From: Anaerolineales bacterium
GTDB taxonomy: Bacteria > Chloroflexota > Anaerolineae > 4572-78 > J111
Length of the DNA stretch: 64,000 nt
Direction of reading: 5' to 3'
NCBI GenBank assembly: GCA_015075405.1
Contig: JABTUK010000005.1
Coordinates: 1-64,000 of the forward strand
The notes under the pieces are model-generated. The model had not been told where the DNA came from, did not search any database, and saw only the letters and a program-made list of their open reading frames with translations. Numbering within the stretch: the first letter of the stretch is position 1; each line of letters opens with the position of its first letter. Both the position numbers and the translations under genes were made by a program. This document shows positions 16,164-23,850 of this stretch, piece by piece.

Positions 16164-17912
16164 CTATTCATCCAGCAGATAGACCGGCTCCTGGTAATAG
16201 CGAATCTTATTTTTATCCAATTTATCCAGCAGCAGTTGGTGCAGCCATTCGTTCTTTTCGCTCAAGGATTGGTCAGATTTTAAGTGACGCAGCTCGGCGT
16301 TGAGGCGGAGCACCCGGCCCGGAATGATGAAGCGGGTAATGCCGGCGGGCAGCACATGACCCATCTGGGCAATTTGCAAAACCTGATCCACCGTAAATTC
16401 CGGGAACACCACCAGCGCGGTTAAATCGGGATATTCATGGTGCAGACTCAGCACATCGCCGTTGAGGGTGCGTGTCACCTGGAAAGCCTTGATGTAAGCT
16501 TCGGTCAATTGATTCAAAGCGTCGAGGCGATTAACCCCCTGCTTTTGTTGGATGAGAAACAGTTTGCCTTCGACGGTTTGCAGGTGGCATAAACCGCCAA
16601 ATTCGACCATCTCATCCAGCACCTTATCTTTGCTGGTTTCCACCAACGAGATGGTGGACAGGGTCTTGAGCAGCTCGATCAGGTCGGCCGGCTTGGCCTG
16701 GCGAATGGCGTGCAGCCAGGTTCGCAGGCCCAACTGCTCTTTGGCGGCGGCTACTTGGACCACAATGTGCGGATAATCCAACGCTTTGAGGGCCGCCGCG
16801 CGGGTTGCCCCGTCGAGCACCACATAACGATCCCCGGCCTGAGCCACGACCGGCGGGTTCGACAAGCGGCCCTCGACCTCGAAGCGGCGCACCAATTTTT
16901 CTACCCGGCGCTGGTCCACCTGCTCGTGCGGAAAAACTTTGTCCAGCGGGACCACCTGTAAACCGAGTAAACTCTCGCTGCGGACCTCGCGGATCAACTC
17001 GATAATTTTTTCGGCGATGGTAATGGAGGCCGCTCGCTGAGCGTCTTCAGTGCTGGCGGCAATGTGGGGGGTGGCAATGACCCGTTCGTGCTGGGCCAGG
17101 GCGTTATTGATGGCCGGTTCTTCGGCAAATACATCCAGGGCCGCCCCGGCCAGCCGGTCTTCATTCAAAGCCGCCAACAGCGCCGCCTCGTCCACCACTG
17201 TGCCGCGGGCGGTGTTGATGAGATAAGCCGTCGGCTTCATCACCGCCAACTGCTCGGCCCCGATGAGATTTTTGGTTTCAGCTTTGGAAGGCACGTGCAG
17301 GGTGACAAAATCGGCCTTTTTTAAGAGTTCCAGCAGGTCCATGGATTCAACCCCGGCCTCCAGATTCAACTCCGGGGTGGGCCGGCGCTGGTTGACGATA
17401 ACTTTCATGCCAAAAGCCTGGGCGCGGGTAGCCACCTCGCGCCCAATCCGGCCAAAGCCAATAATGCCCAGGGTTTTGCCCGATAGTCCGGTACCCATAA
17501 ATTTACTCTTTTCCCACTGACCTTTTTTCAGGCTCAAATCGGCGCGGGGCAAACCGCGCGCCAGGGCCAGGAGCAGGGCCATGGTGTGTTCGGCGACGGC
17601 CAGGGTATTGGCGTCGGGGCAGTTGACCACTTTGATTTCGCGGTTTTGGGCAGCGACCACATCTATGTTATCCAGCCCCGCCCCCGCCCGGCCGATCACC
17701 TTCAGCCGCAGCCCGTGCTCGATCACCTCCGCCGTAATTCGGGTGGCGCTGCGCGTCACTACGGCCTCGTAGTCGCCAATTACGGCCAGCAACTCGTTTA
17801 ATTTTAGACCCGTTTTTACCTCAACATCAGCATGCTCGCGCAGCATCTCGATGCCCACCTCGGCAATCGAATCACAAATCAAGACCCGGGGACGCCGGCT
17901 TTCAGACTTCAT
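16164..17912 (-). CDS. serA: phosphoglycerate dehydrogenase fused to ParB/Srx-fold domain
   Basis: Residues 1-315 form a D-3-phosphoglycerate dehydrogenase: Rossmann loop GIIGFGRIGRE (149-159) and catalytic Arg236 (NTARGTVVDE), Glu265 (AEEPA) and His283 (TPHIA). Instead of the usual ACT-type regulatory tail, residues ~320-400 form a ParB/sulfiredoxin-fold domain with VPLDKVFPHEQVDQRRVEKL and YVVLDGATRAAAL. A further ~180 residues of unrecognised helical/beta sequence follow. The closest functional analogues of this domain acting on small molecules are the free-serine kinases SerK and SbnI, which make O-phosphoserine. A fused enzyme of the phosphoserine route is thus an inference. Start ATG 17912. 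Confidence 0.85.
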   Translation of the reverse strand: MKSESRRPRVLICDSIAEVGIEMLREHADVEVKTGLKLNELLAVIGDYEAVVTRSATRITAEVIEHGLRLKVIGRAGAGLDNIDVVAAQNREIKVVNCPDANTLAVAEHTMALLLALARGLPRADLSLKKGQWEKSKFMGTGLSGKTLGIIGFGRIGREVATRAQAFGMKVIVNQRRPTPELNLEAGVESMDLLELLKKADFVTLHVPSKAETKNLIGAEQLAVMKPTAYLINTARGTVVDEAALLAALNEDRLAGAALDVFAEEPAINNALAQHERVIATPHIAASTEDAQRAASITIAEKIIELIREVRSESLLGLQVVPLDKVFPHEQVDQRRVEKLVRRFEVEGRLSNPPVVAQAGDRYVVLDGATRAAALKALDYPHIVVQVAAAKEQLGLRTWLHAIRQAKPADLIELLKTLSTISLVETSKDKVLDEMVEFGGLCHLQTVEGKLFLIQQKQGVNRLDALNQLTEAYIKAFQVTRTLNGDVLSLHHEYPDLTALVVFPEFTVDQVLQIAQMGHVLPAGITRFIIPGRVLRLNAELRHLKSDQSLSEKNEWLHQLLLDKLDKNKIRYYQEPVYLLDE

Positions 17913-17937
17913 GGGCTAAAAACCCTCCTTAGAATAG

Positions 17938-18084
17938 AGATTGGAGATTAGAGATTGGAGATTCAGTGGGTCCAAATTTGAGGAGCCAGCACGCCCACGT
18001 GCGGCGGTGTTCGGCGCGTGGGCGTGCCCGCTTCGCGTCCTCGAAAATTGGATCTACTGAGATTGGATTAATCTCCAATCTCCT
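17938..18084. repeat. large nested palindrome with heptad arms (agattgg units)
   Basis: Outer arms are heptads of the type agattgg/agattag (17938-17966) facing aatctccaatctcc (18070-18084). Next inward, tccaaatttgagga faces tcctcgaaaattgga. The centre is a cacgcccacg / cgtgggcgtg hairpin. The whole can fold into one long branched stem. Confidence 0.7.
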
Positions 18085-18175
18085 GATTATACTCTATTTG
18101 ACTCTGTTTTGCATCTGAAACGTGTTGTGTGGGTACGTTTCAAATTTTTGATGAGTTTATTTACAGCCCGTGTTC

Positions 18176-18238
18176 AGAGCAGGATTGATTCGCGGAATTT
18201 AAGGATAATTTATCCTTAAATTCCATCAATCCTGCTCT
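18176..18238. repeat. 28-bp hairpin with 4-nt bulge
   Basis: agagcaggattgat + tcgc bulge + ggaatttaaggata pairs with tatccttaaattcc + atcaatcctgctct around a 3-nt loop. Pairing is perfect apart from the bulge. No T-run follows. It lies downstream of the selenoprotein candidate's stop. Confidence 0.8.
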
Positions 18239-18372
18239 AAATTGGGTCTCAACTGCAAGATTTCCTTAGTGTTTTATGTCTACCAAAAAATTGGAACGCA
18301 CTCGTCTTGCGTCTTCCATTTATATCACGCAAGACACAACACGGATTGAAGCACTATTTTCCCGGAACGACC

Positions 18373-18978
18373 TTAAGAGGTGGATAACAGAATCGCCTCC
18401 AGCAACTGTTCCTCACTCACACGCCCCTGCGCAGCGTGGGTTCCGTTCAACACAATATGAGGCGTGCTCATGACCTTATAGTGTTGAGCCAGGTCGGTCA
18501 GCACGACGGCGGAAACAGCCTCGGCCTTGATTTGAGGAGTTTCAAAGGCAAACTTGTGGACCAGGCTGACCGCCTGGGCGCAGTGGGGTCAGGTGGGCGT
18601 GGTAAAGATTTCCAGCTTTAGCGGGGTATGTAACTGGGCCAGGGCTTGCCGGGTTTGAGGCAGCAGCCCTGAGTCGCCCCGGCCGCTGACGATGATGGCC
18701 GAGACCAGGGCGGCTAATTCCAGGCCCAGCGGCGCGCCGACAAAGACCAGTTCCCGCCCGCTGTGGCTACGGACTACCAGCCGGTCGGCGGGCACATTCG
18801 CTGCGGCGGCCTGGGTGGTCACAGAGAGGTATCCGGTCAAGGCCATCAGTTCAGACAGGGCGGCCAGGGTATCCGGCTCCGGCTGCTCCAGGGCGAAATA
18901 GATCACCTCCACCGGCGATTTGATTTCTTTTAATGCCTGTCGCAGCGCCTGTCCCCGGTAGATTTTTAGAATTGACAT
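18373..18978 (-). CDS. candidate selenoprotein: PDO/thioredoxin-like with UxxC site
   Basis: Reading through one in-frame TGA (18591-18589) gives 201 residues ending at TAA 18375-18373. Both sides belong to one protein: a first thioredoxin-fold domain without CxxC (1-115, including FVGAPLGLELAALVSAII) and a second whose active site reads EIFTTPT-U130-PHC133, followed by AQAVSLVHKFAFETPQI and a VMSTPHIV cis-proline strand. Archaeal/bacterial PDO and glutaredoxin-like proteins have TPTCPxC here, so the TGA replaces exactly the attacking cysteine. A SECIS-like hairpin follows the TGA at once (18561-18577). Likely a disulfide or peroxide-linked redox enzyme. Start ATG 18978; 19011 is an alternative. 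Sec genes are not in the window. Confidence 0.8.
18561..18577 (-). promoter_or_regulatory. SECIS-like hairpin downstream of UGA
   Basis: In the mRNA, ccaggc-ggtca-gcctgg forms a perfect 6-bp stem with a GGUCA loop starting 18 nt after the UGA. This is the spacing and loop content (GGUC) of bacterial SECIS elements such as E. coli fdhF. Pairing below this stem is weak. Confidence 0.7.
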
Positions 18979-19000
18979 TGTTTTGGATGCCGAGCTAAAA

Positions 19001-19140
19001 GGCAACCCCAAGAAAATAATTGGTCAAAATCAATGATGCGTAATGCGTGATACGTGATGATCTCAGGTGGGAAAGCCTTACGCATCACGTATCACGCATC
19101 AGTCCTAGCATAATTGGGTAATTTAAATCTTGGAACTGCC
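19001..19140. repeat. 140-bp element: conserved outer arms plus heptad hairpin
   Basis: Outer arms ggcaaccccaaga (19001-19013) and tcttggaactgcc (19128-19140). Inner hairpin of gcgtgat/acgtgat heptads (19034-19102) with a perfect 17-bp core: atgcgtgatacgtgatg against catcacgtatcacgcat. Same architecture and outer arms as 40984-41120. Confidence 0.8.
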
Positions 19141-19206
19141 CAAAGTAAAATGCCCGGCCCCAAAGGTGTTGCCGCAGAGGGATCGGGCAGGATAATCAGT
19201 CAGGCA

Positions 19207-19389
19207 TGAAAGCGTTCGAAACTATTTTGTCTAACTTGCCCGCCCCGGTATGAATGCCAGGACCGCAAGCGAAACAGCACCGGGTCAACCCGGCTTTAGC
19301 CCGATTCATCGGGCGCTATGATATAGTCCGGCGACTTCATCGCCGGACGAGCACCGCTGGTGGACTGTCCCTGGGGTTTCCGAATGCTC
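19207..19389 (-). repeat. 182-bp composite-hairpin element, copy 2 (inverted)
   Basis: Reverse complement of the element at 9714-9894, with the same terminal inverted repeats (tgaaagcgttcg and gtttccgaatgctc) and the same internal palindromes. Differences are concentrated between the palindromes (for example cagggacagtccacc against aagaggcaatcttgac), while the stems are preserved. Confidence 0.85.
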
Positions 19390-19458
19390 TTGAATTATAA
19401 ATTTTGAGAGATGGGACGCTTTGCGTAGAGATTCAATCTCTAATCTCTAATCTCCCCG

Positions 19459-20403
19459 TTAGCGACGATTCAGGCGCGGGTTCAGCGCATCCTGGAGGCC
19501 ATCGCCCAGCAAATTAAAGCCTAGCACCACCAGGGCAATGGCCACCCCGGGAATAAAAACCAGGTGCGGCGCGGTAAAAATCTGGTTGCGTTCGGCGCTG
19601 ACCATCAGGCCCCATTCGGGGGTGGGCGGCTGAGCGCCCAAGCCCAAGAAGGAGAGGGCGGCCACTTCGACAATGGCCGTGCCAATACCCAGCGTCCCCT
19701 GGACAATCAACGGGGTGATCGAGTTGGGCAAGATATCCCGGAACAAAATTCGGGGCGGCGGCACGCCCAGGGCACGGTCGGCCAGGATAAAATCCTGCTC
19801 TTTGACCGACAGCACGCTGGAACGAATCACCCGCGCATAGGCCGGAATGGTGACAATGCCAATGGCAATCAGGGCATTAATCAGGCCCGGCCCCAGCACC
19901 GTCACAATGGCAATGGCCAGAATCAAAGCTGGAAAGGCCAGCAGCACATCCATCAGCCGCATAATCACGTTATCCAGCCAGCCGCCAACAAAGCCGGCCA
20001 CCGCGCCCAGCAGCGTGCCGACGACAATGGCAAACGTCACCGAGGCAAAGCCGACTTGCAGCGACAGCCGCGATCCGTAAACCACCCGGCTGAAAAAATC
20101 TCGAAAGTTGGCGTCTACGCCAAAGATGTGTTGGGGTTTGTCGGTGGAACAACCCAGCATGTGAATACACGGGGCCGAGCGTTTTTTAATGCCTGGTTCA
20201 ATCCCAATCAACTGCTGTTCGGGACCATAGGGGGCAATCAGCGGGGCAAAGACAGCAATAAGGGTCAGGGCCAGCAAAATGAGCATCCCCACAACCGCAG
20301 AACGTTTTTGCAGTAGATGGCGAATAGCATCTCGATAGAGACTGCTGGGTTCTTTGGTTTTAGCAACCGGCGGGACGGTCAAAGGGATTGGCTCGGCGGC
20401 CAT
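19459..20403 (-). CDS. oligopeptide-type ABC permease (DppC/OppC-like)
   Basis: A 314-residue membrane protein with a cytoplasmic N-terminus, six hydrophobic segments and the EAA loop (VKEQDFILADRALGVPPPRILFRDILP) typical of DppC-type permeases. The residues ending the protein (GDGLQDALNPRLNRR) are the family's conserved C-terminus. It follows the DppB-like gene on the same strand. No ATPase or binding-protein genes are adjacent, so the rest of the importer is encoded elsewhere. Confidence 0.9.
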   Translation of the reverse strand: MAAEPIPLTVPPVAKTKEPSSLYRDAIRHLLQKRSAVVGMLILLALTLIAVFAPLIAPYGPEQQLIGIEPGIKKRSAPCIHMLGCSTDKPQHIFGVDANFRDFFSRVVYGSRLSLQVGFASVTFAIVVGTLLGAVAGFVGGWLDNVIMRLMDVLLAFPALILAIAIVTVLGPGLINALIAIGIVTIPAYARVIRSSVLSVKEQDFILADRALGVPPPRILFRDILPNSITPLIVQGTLGIGTAIVEVAALSFLGLGAQPPTPEWGLMVSAERNQIFTAPHLVFIPGVAIALVVLGFNLLGDGLQDALNPRLNRR

Positions 20404-20445
20404 GATAATTATTCCTCTCTTTTGTAGGGACGTTCTACCGACGGC

Positions 20446-21528
20446 TCAACTCAAGCGAATACGCGGGTCAAGAAAAGCGTAAGAAATATCCACAATCAAA
20501 TTGATAACCACAAAACCCACCGCCACAATCAAGGTAACGCCTTGCACAATAATATAATCACGGGCGGTAATGGCCTCAAAGAGGGTGCGGCCCAGACCGG
20601 CCAGGTTAAAAATGGTCTCGGTCAGCACCGCGCCACTGAGCAAAGAGCCTAATTGCAGGCCCAAAATTGTGACCACCGGCAGCATGGCATTGCTCAAGCC
20701 ATGCCCAAAAACCACGCCCATTTCAGCCAGCCCCTTGGCCCGGGCGGTACGGATGTAGTCGAGACTCAAAACTTCGAGTAAACTGGAACGGGTGATGCGG
20801 GCCACAATTGCCAGGGGAATGGTGCCGACGGCGATAGCCGGCAACAACATGTGTTTGAAGGCGTCGCTAAAAGCGGTCCAGTTGCCGGTCAACAGGGCAT
20901 TGATAAAGTTAAGATTAGCCATTAAGCTAAAAAAGGTAAACCCGGCTGAGTCGGGCGACAGGTTCCAGCCCCACACCTCGAAAAAGGGAGGATTGACAAC
21001 ACCGGAGGTTAACCGGCCCGAAGGCGGCAATTGCAAAAAAGAGTCTTTTAAAAGAAGGGCAAAGACATATTGCAGCAACAAGCCCAATACAAAAATGGGC
21101 AGCGAAACGCCAATATTAGCCCCCACCATAACCAGCACGTCAATGGTTGAATTGTGCCAGTAAGCGGAAATAACGCCGAATAAAATCCCCAGAATCGTGG
21201 CAAAAATCATGGCCGTCAAAGCCAGTTCAATGGTTACCGGTAAACGCTCGACGATAATTTCGCTCACGGGGCGGCCAAAGCGGAAAGACACGCCCAAATC
21301 ACGCTCGATGACAACTTGTTTGAAATAAATCCAAAATTGCCAGAGGATGGGTTGGTCCAGGCCGTTTCGTTTTATAAAGGCGTCACAAATTATATCGGTC
21401 GCTCGTTCGCCCAGCACCGCCCGGCAGGGGTCGCCGGGAAGCTTCCGGGCCAGGGCAAAGGTGGCAAGTAAAATTCCAACCAGCACCGGGATAGCCAGCG
21501 TCACCCGGCGAGCAATGTATTGAAACAT
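20446..21528 (-). CDS. oligopeptide-type ABC permease (DppB/OppB-like)
   Basis: From ATG 21528 the product is 360 residues starting MFQYIARRVTLAIPVLVGIL, the usual N-terminus of DppB permeases. It has an EAA loop (LDYIRTARAKGLAEMGVVFGH) and a C-terminus YAFLDPRIRLS. A periplasmic-side insertion near 145-210 (PPSGRLTSGVVNPPFFEVWGW) includes a short extra segment also seen in long DppB members. It forms an operon with the DppC-like gene. Confidence 0.9.
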   Translation of the reverse strand: MFQYIARRVTLAIPVLVGILLATFALARKLPGDPCRAVLGERATDIICDAFIKRNGLDQPILWQFWIYFKQVVIERDLGVSFRFGRPVSEIIVERLPVTIELALTAMIFATILGILFGVISAYWHNSTIDVLVMVGANIGVSLPIFVLGLLLQYVFALLLKDSFLQLPPSGRLTSGVVNPPFFEVWGWNLSPDSAGFTFFSLMANLNFINALLTGNWTAFSDAFKHMLLPAIAVGTIPLAIVARITRSSLLEVLSLDYIRTARAKGLAEMGVVFGHGLSNAMLPVVTILGLQLGSLLSGAVLTETIFNLAGLGRTLFEAITARDYIIVQGVTLIVAVGFVVINLIVDISYAFLDPRIRLS

Positions 21529-21994
21529 CCAAATCCTCCCCACAGCCCATTTTAGCCTCAGATGATAACCCAAACTAACCGAAATGGCAAAAGGCTGGCG
21601 TTCAAGGTCGGTTTTATCAGCCGGAAATGGTTAAATAAGATTTACCGAAGATTAACCGGCCCTTAACCCAACCTTAAATGCCTCTTAACCTCCACCCTTT
21701 AGACTCCATATAAACCTTAAAATAACCGCTCATGAACTTAGCGTAACTCACCGGCCTCATTCCCATTCATTTTGAAACTGACAATATCGCTGTGATCAAC
21801 AAAAGACACAAAATTATCAAAGGTACGATTTATCTCCAGGGCCACCAGAGCAGTTTTCACAATTCGATTACGCAAGCCCTCGATGTGAGGCCGGACGAAG
21901 ATCAATTGACCTACGAGATCAGCGCAGACTTAATCCGGTCTATGAGAAACAAGGCCCTGGTCTTTCGAGTGGATTATTGCTTTTGGAGACCCGG
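21529..21994. other. divergent intergenic region with Pho boxes
   Basis: About 466 bp between the permease operon and btaA. It is AT-rich. Its main signal is the TTAAC array at 21641-21689. A 68-codon open frame from GTG 21792 overlapping the btaA start has no recognisable family and is not called. Confidence 0.6.
21641..21689 (+). promoter_or_regulatory. Pho-box array (five TTAAC-type repeats, 11-bp period)
   Basis: Units start at 21641 (tttac), 21652 (ttaac), 21663 (ttaac), 21674 (ttaaa) and 21685 (ttaac), exactly 11 bp apart, each preceded by C or pyrimidine in the later copies. Direct TTAAC-type repeats with 11-bp spacing are the binding sites of PhoB/PhoP/SphR response regulators. It lies upstream of btaA, whose products replace phospholipids. 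Confidence 0.75.
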
Positions 21995-23170
21995 ATGAAA
22001 AATTTAGGTTCATTGAACTTGGTCCAGAGCGCTCACAATCAAATCTTCAAGAGCATTCATGGCAACCATTTGATCTACAACACCTGTTGGGAAGACCCCC
22101 GCATTGACCGGCAACTGCTCAAGCTGAATAGTGACAGCCATGTGGTCATGATTACCAGCGCCGGTTGCAATGCCCTGGATTATCTGCTGGACTCGCCGGC
22201 GGAAATTCATGCGGTGGATGTCAATCCGCGCCAAAATGCCTTGTTCCAGCTCAAACTAAAACTCATCGAGCAGGGCAGCTTTGCCGATTTATTTGCCGTG
22301 TTCGGCGCCGGCGCTCATCAGAACTTTAAAGTGTTATACCACACCTTACTCAAAAGGCATCTGCCAGCTTATGCCAGGGAATTTTGGGAGGCCAACCTTC
22401 ACTACTTTAGCCCCTCCGGTTTGAAAAAGTCATTTTATTATTATGGGACTTCCGGCAATGTGGCCTGGATTATTAGCCAATATTTTCGCTCCAACAAGAA
22501 ACTCAAAACGTATGTGTACCGTCTTCTCGAAGCGGAGAGCCTGGCCGAGCAAAAAGAAATTTATGCCAAAATCGAGCCTGAACTGTGGAATGGCTTCAGC
22601 CAGTGGCTGTTGAAACACCCGGTGGTGATGGCGATGTTGGGTGTCCCCCGGTCGCAAATGCAGCTTATTGATAAACAACACCCTGGCGGTCTGGGCAGCT
22701 ATATTCGAGATAATTTGCGCCGGGTCACCACCGAGGTCCTTATCCACGATAATTATTTTTGGCGCGTCTATTTAACCGGTTCCTACACCCCAACCTGCTG
22801 CCCCAATTATCTCAAGCCAGAACATTTTGAGTTACTCAAAGCCAATACCGACAAAATCCATACTTATACCAGCACCATCACCGCGTTTTTGCAGCAGCGC
22901 CCCGGCCCCTACACCCATTTTGTGTTGTTGGACCACCAGGATTGGATGGCTCGCCATAATCCGCAGGCTCTCTATGAAGAGTGGCAGCTTATTTTAAAGA
23001 ATAGCCGCCGGGGCAGTAAAGTTCTGCTGCGTTCCGCCGGGACAGAAATCAATTACTTTCCGCCGCAGGTCAAATCTGCTGTGCGTTTCTACCCCGAAAT
23101 TACGGCCAAGCTTCATCCAACCGACCGCGTTGGCACTTATGGCAGCCTTTATTGGGGCGAGATTTTGTAA
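21995..23170 (+). CDS. btaA: betaine-lipid synthase BtaA (DUF3419)
   Basis: From ATG 21995 the product is 391 residues and matches the BtaA family, which moves the 3-amino-3-carboxypropyl group of SAM to diacylglycerol to make diacylglyceryl-homoserine. Characteristic segments: LIYNTCWEDPRIDRQLL, VVMITSAGCNALDYLL (SAM-binding), IHAVDVNPRQNALFQLK and HDNYFWRVYLTGSY. btaB follows 30 bp downstream. With the glycosyltransferase this forms a lipid-remodelling operon, plausibly induced by phosphate starvation given the upstream Pho boxes. Confidence 0.92.
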   Translation: MKNLGSLNLVQSAHNQIFKSIHGNHLIYNTCWEDPRIDRQLLKLNSDSHVVMITSAGCNALDYLLDSPAEIHAVDVNPRQNALFQLKLKLIEQGSFADLFAVFGAGAHQNFKVLYHTLLKRHLPAYAREFWEANLHYFSPSGLKKSFYYYGTSGNVAWIISQYFRSNKKLKTYVYRLLEAESLAEQKEIYAKIEPELWNGFSQWLLKHPVVMAMLGVPRSQMQLIDKQHPGGLGSYIRDNLRRVTTEVLIHDNYFWRVYLTGSYTPTCCPNYLKPEHFELLKANTDKIHTYTSTITAFLQQRPGPYTHFVLLDHQDWMARHNPQALYEEWQLILKNSRRGSKVLLRSAGTEINYFPPQVKSAVRFYPEITAKLHPTDRVGTYGSLYWGEIL

Positions 23171-23200
23171 TGAAGGATTGGACGTTAAACTGAGGTTTTT

Positions 23201-23842
23201 ATGAAAGAGATAAGTTCGGTCGGAGTGGCCTTAGACCACTCAGCCCGCATGGAACGATATTATCGGCTCCACGCCAAAATTTACGATGCCACCCGCTGGA
23301 GCTTTCTCTTTGGACGAAAAACAATTATCCAACAAGTTGCGGCCATAACCCAACCGGTCACTATCCTTGAAATTGGCTGTGGGACCGGCAAAAACCTACT
23401 CACCCTGGCCCAAACATTTCCCCAGGCGCAACTGATCGGTCTCGACATCTCTGAGTCCATGCTCAGGATAGCTGCTAAAAACCTAGGGGCGCGGCTGGGT
23501 TCGGTTGAGTTGTTACACCGGGCCTATGATCGTCCGCTGTACCCAGAGCCGCGTTTTGACCTGATTTTATGCTCCTACAGTTTATCCATGATAAACCCCG
23601 ATTGGCAGAAGATCATCGAGTACGCCAAAGCTGACCTCAATCCAGGCGGCTTCATGGCCGTCGTTGATTTTCACGACTCGACTGTGCCGCTTTTCAAACA
23701 ATGGATGAGGGTCAATCACGTGCGCATGGAGGGACACCTTTTGCCGGCTCTAGCCAACACCTTTCAGCCTCAACACCTTGAGACTCCCCCGGCTTATGGC
23801 GGGTTGTGGAAATACTTTTTGTTTATTGGCGCAAATGGGTAA
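23201..23842 (+). CDS. btaB: BtaB-like diacylglyceryl-homoserine N-methyltransferase
   Basis: A 213-residue SAM methyltransferase. The N-terminal segment [20 protein letters not shown] is specific to the BtaB family, followed by the SAM motif [12 protein letters not shown] and [11 protein letters not shown]. It would trimethylate the homoserine lipid to DGTS. It lies between btaA and the glycosyltransferase with short gaps, all on the + strand. Confidence 0.9.
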   Translation: MKEISSVGVALDHSARMERYYRLHAKIYDATRWSFLFGRKTIIQQVAAITQPVTILEIGCGTGKNLLTLAQTFPQAQLIGLDISESMLRIAAKNLGARLGSVELLHRAYDRPLYPEPRFDLILCSYSLSMINPDWQKIIEYAKADLNPGGFMAVVDFHDSTVPLFKQWMRVNHVRMEGHLLPALANTFQPQHLETPPAYGGLWKYFLFIGANG

Positions 23843-23850
23843 CTCTTATA

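Larger units (their letters stand above)
17913..18372. other. repeat-filled intergenic region
   Basis: About 460 bp without genes. It contains a ~147-bp imperfect palindrome (17938-18084), a 28-bp hairpin (18176-18238) and a small heptad remnant with gtcttgcgt / acgcaagac arms (about 18303-18334). Confidence 0.7.

Noticed and set aside
18276-18473. 65-codon + frame opposite the selenoprotein tail
   Set aside because: It is antisense to the C-terminal part of the UGA-containing gene, which has strong homology-type motifs.
18373-18978. Reading the UGA gene as a simple pseudogene
   Set aside because: The stop hits the redox cysteine exactly, the frame is otherwise intact, and a SECIS-like hairpin follows. 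Selenocysteine is the better explanation, pending Sec genes.
21792-21998. 68-codon frame between the Pho boxes and btaA
   Set aside because: GTG start without a good ribosome site, overlaps the btaA start, no family resemblance. The region is better explained as a leader.
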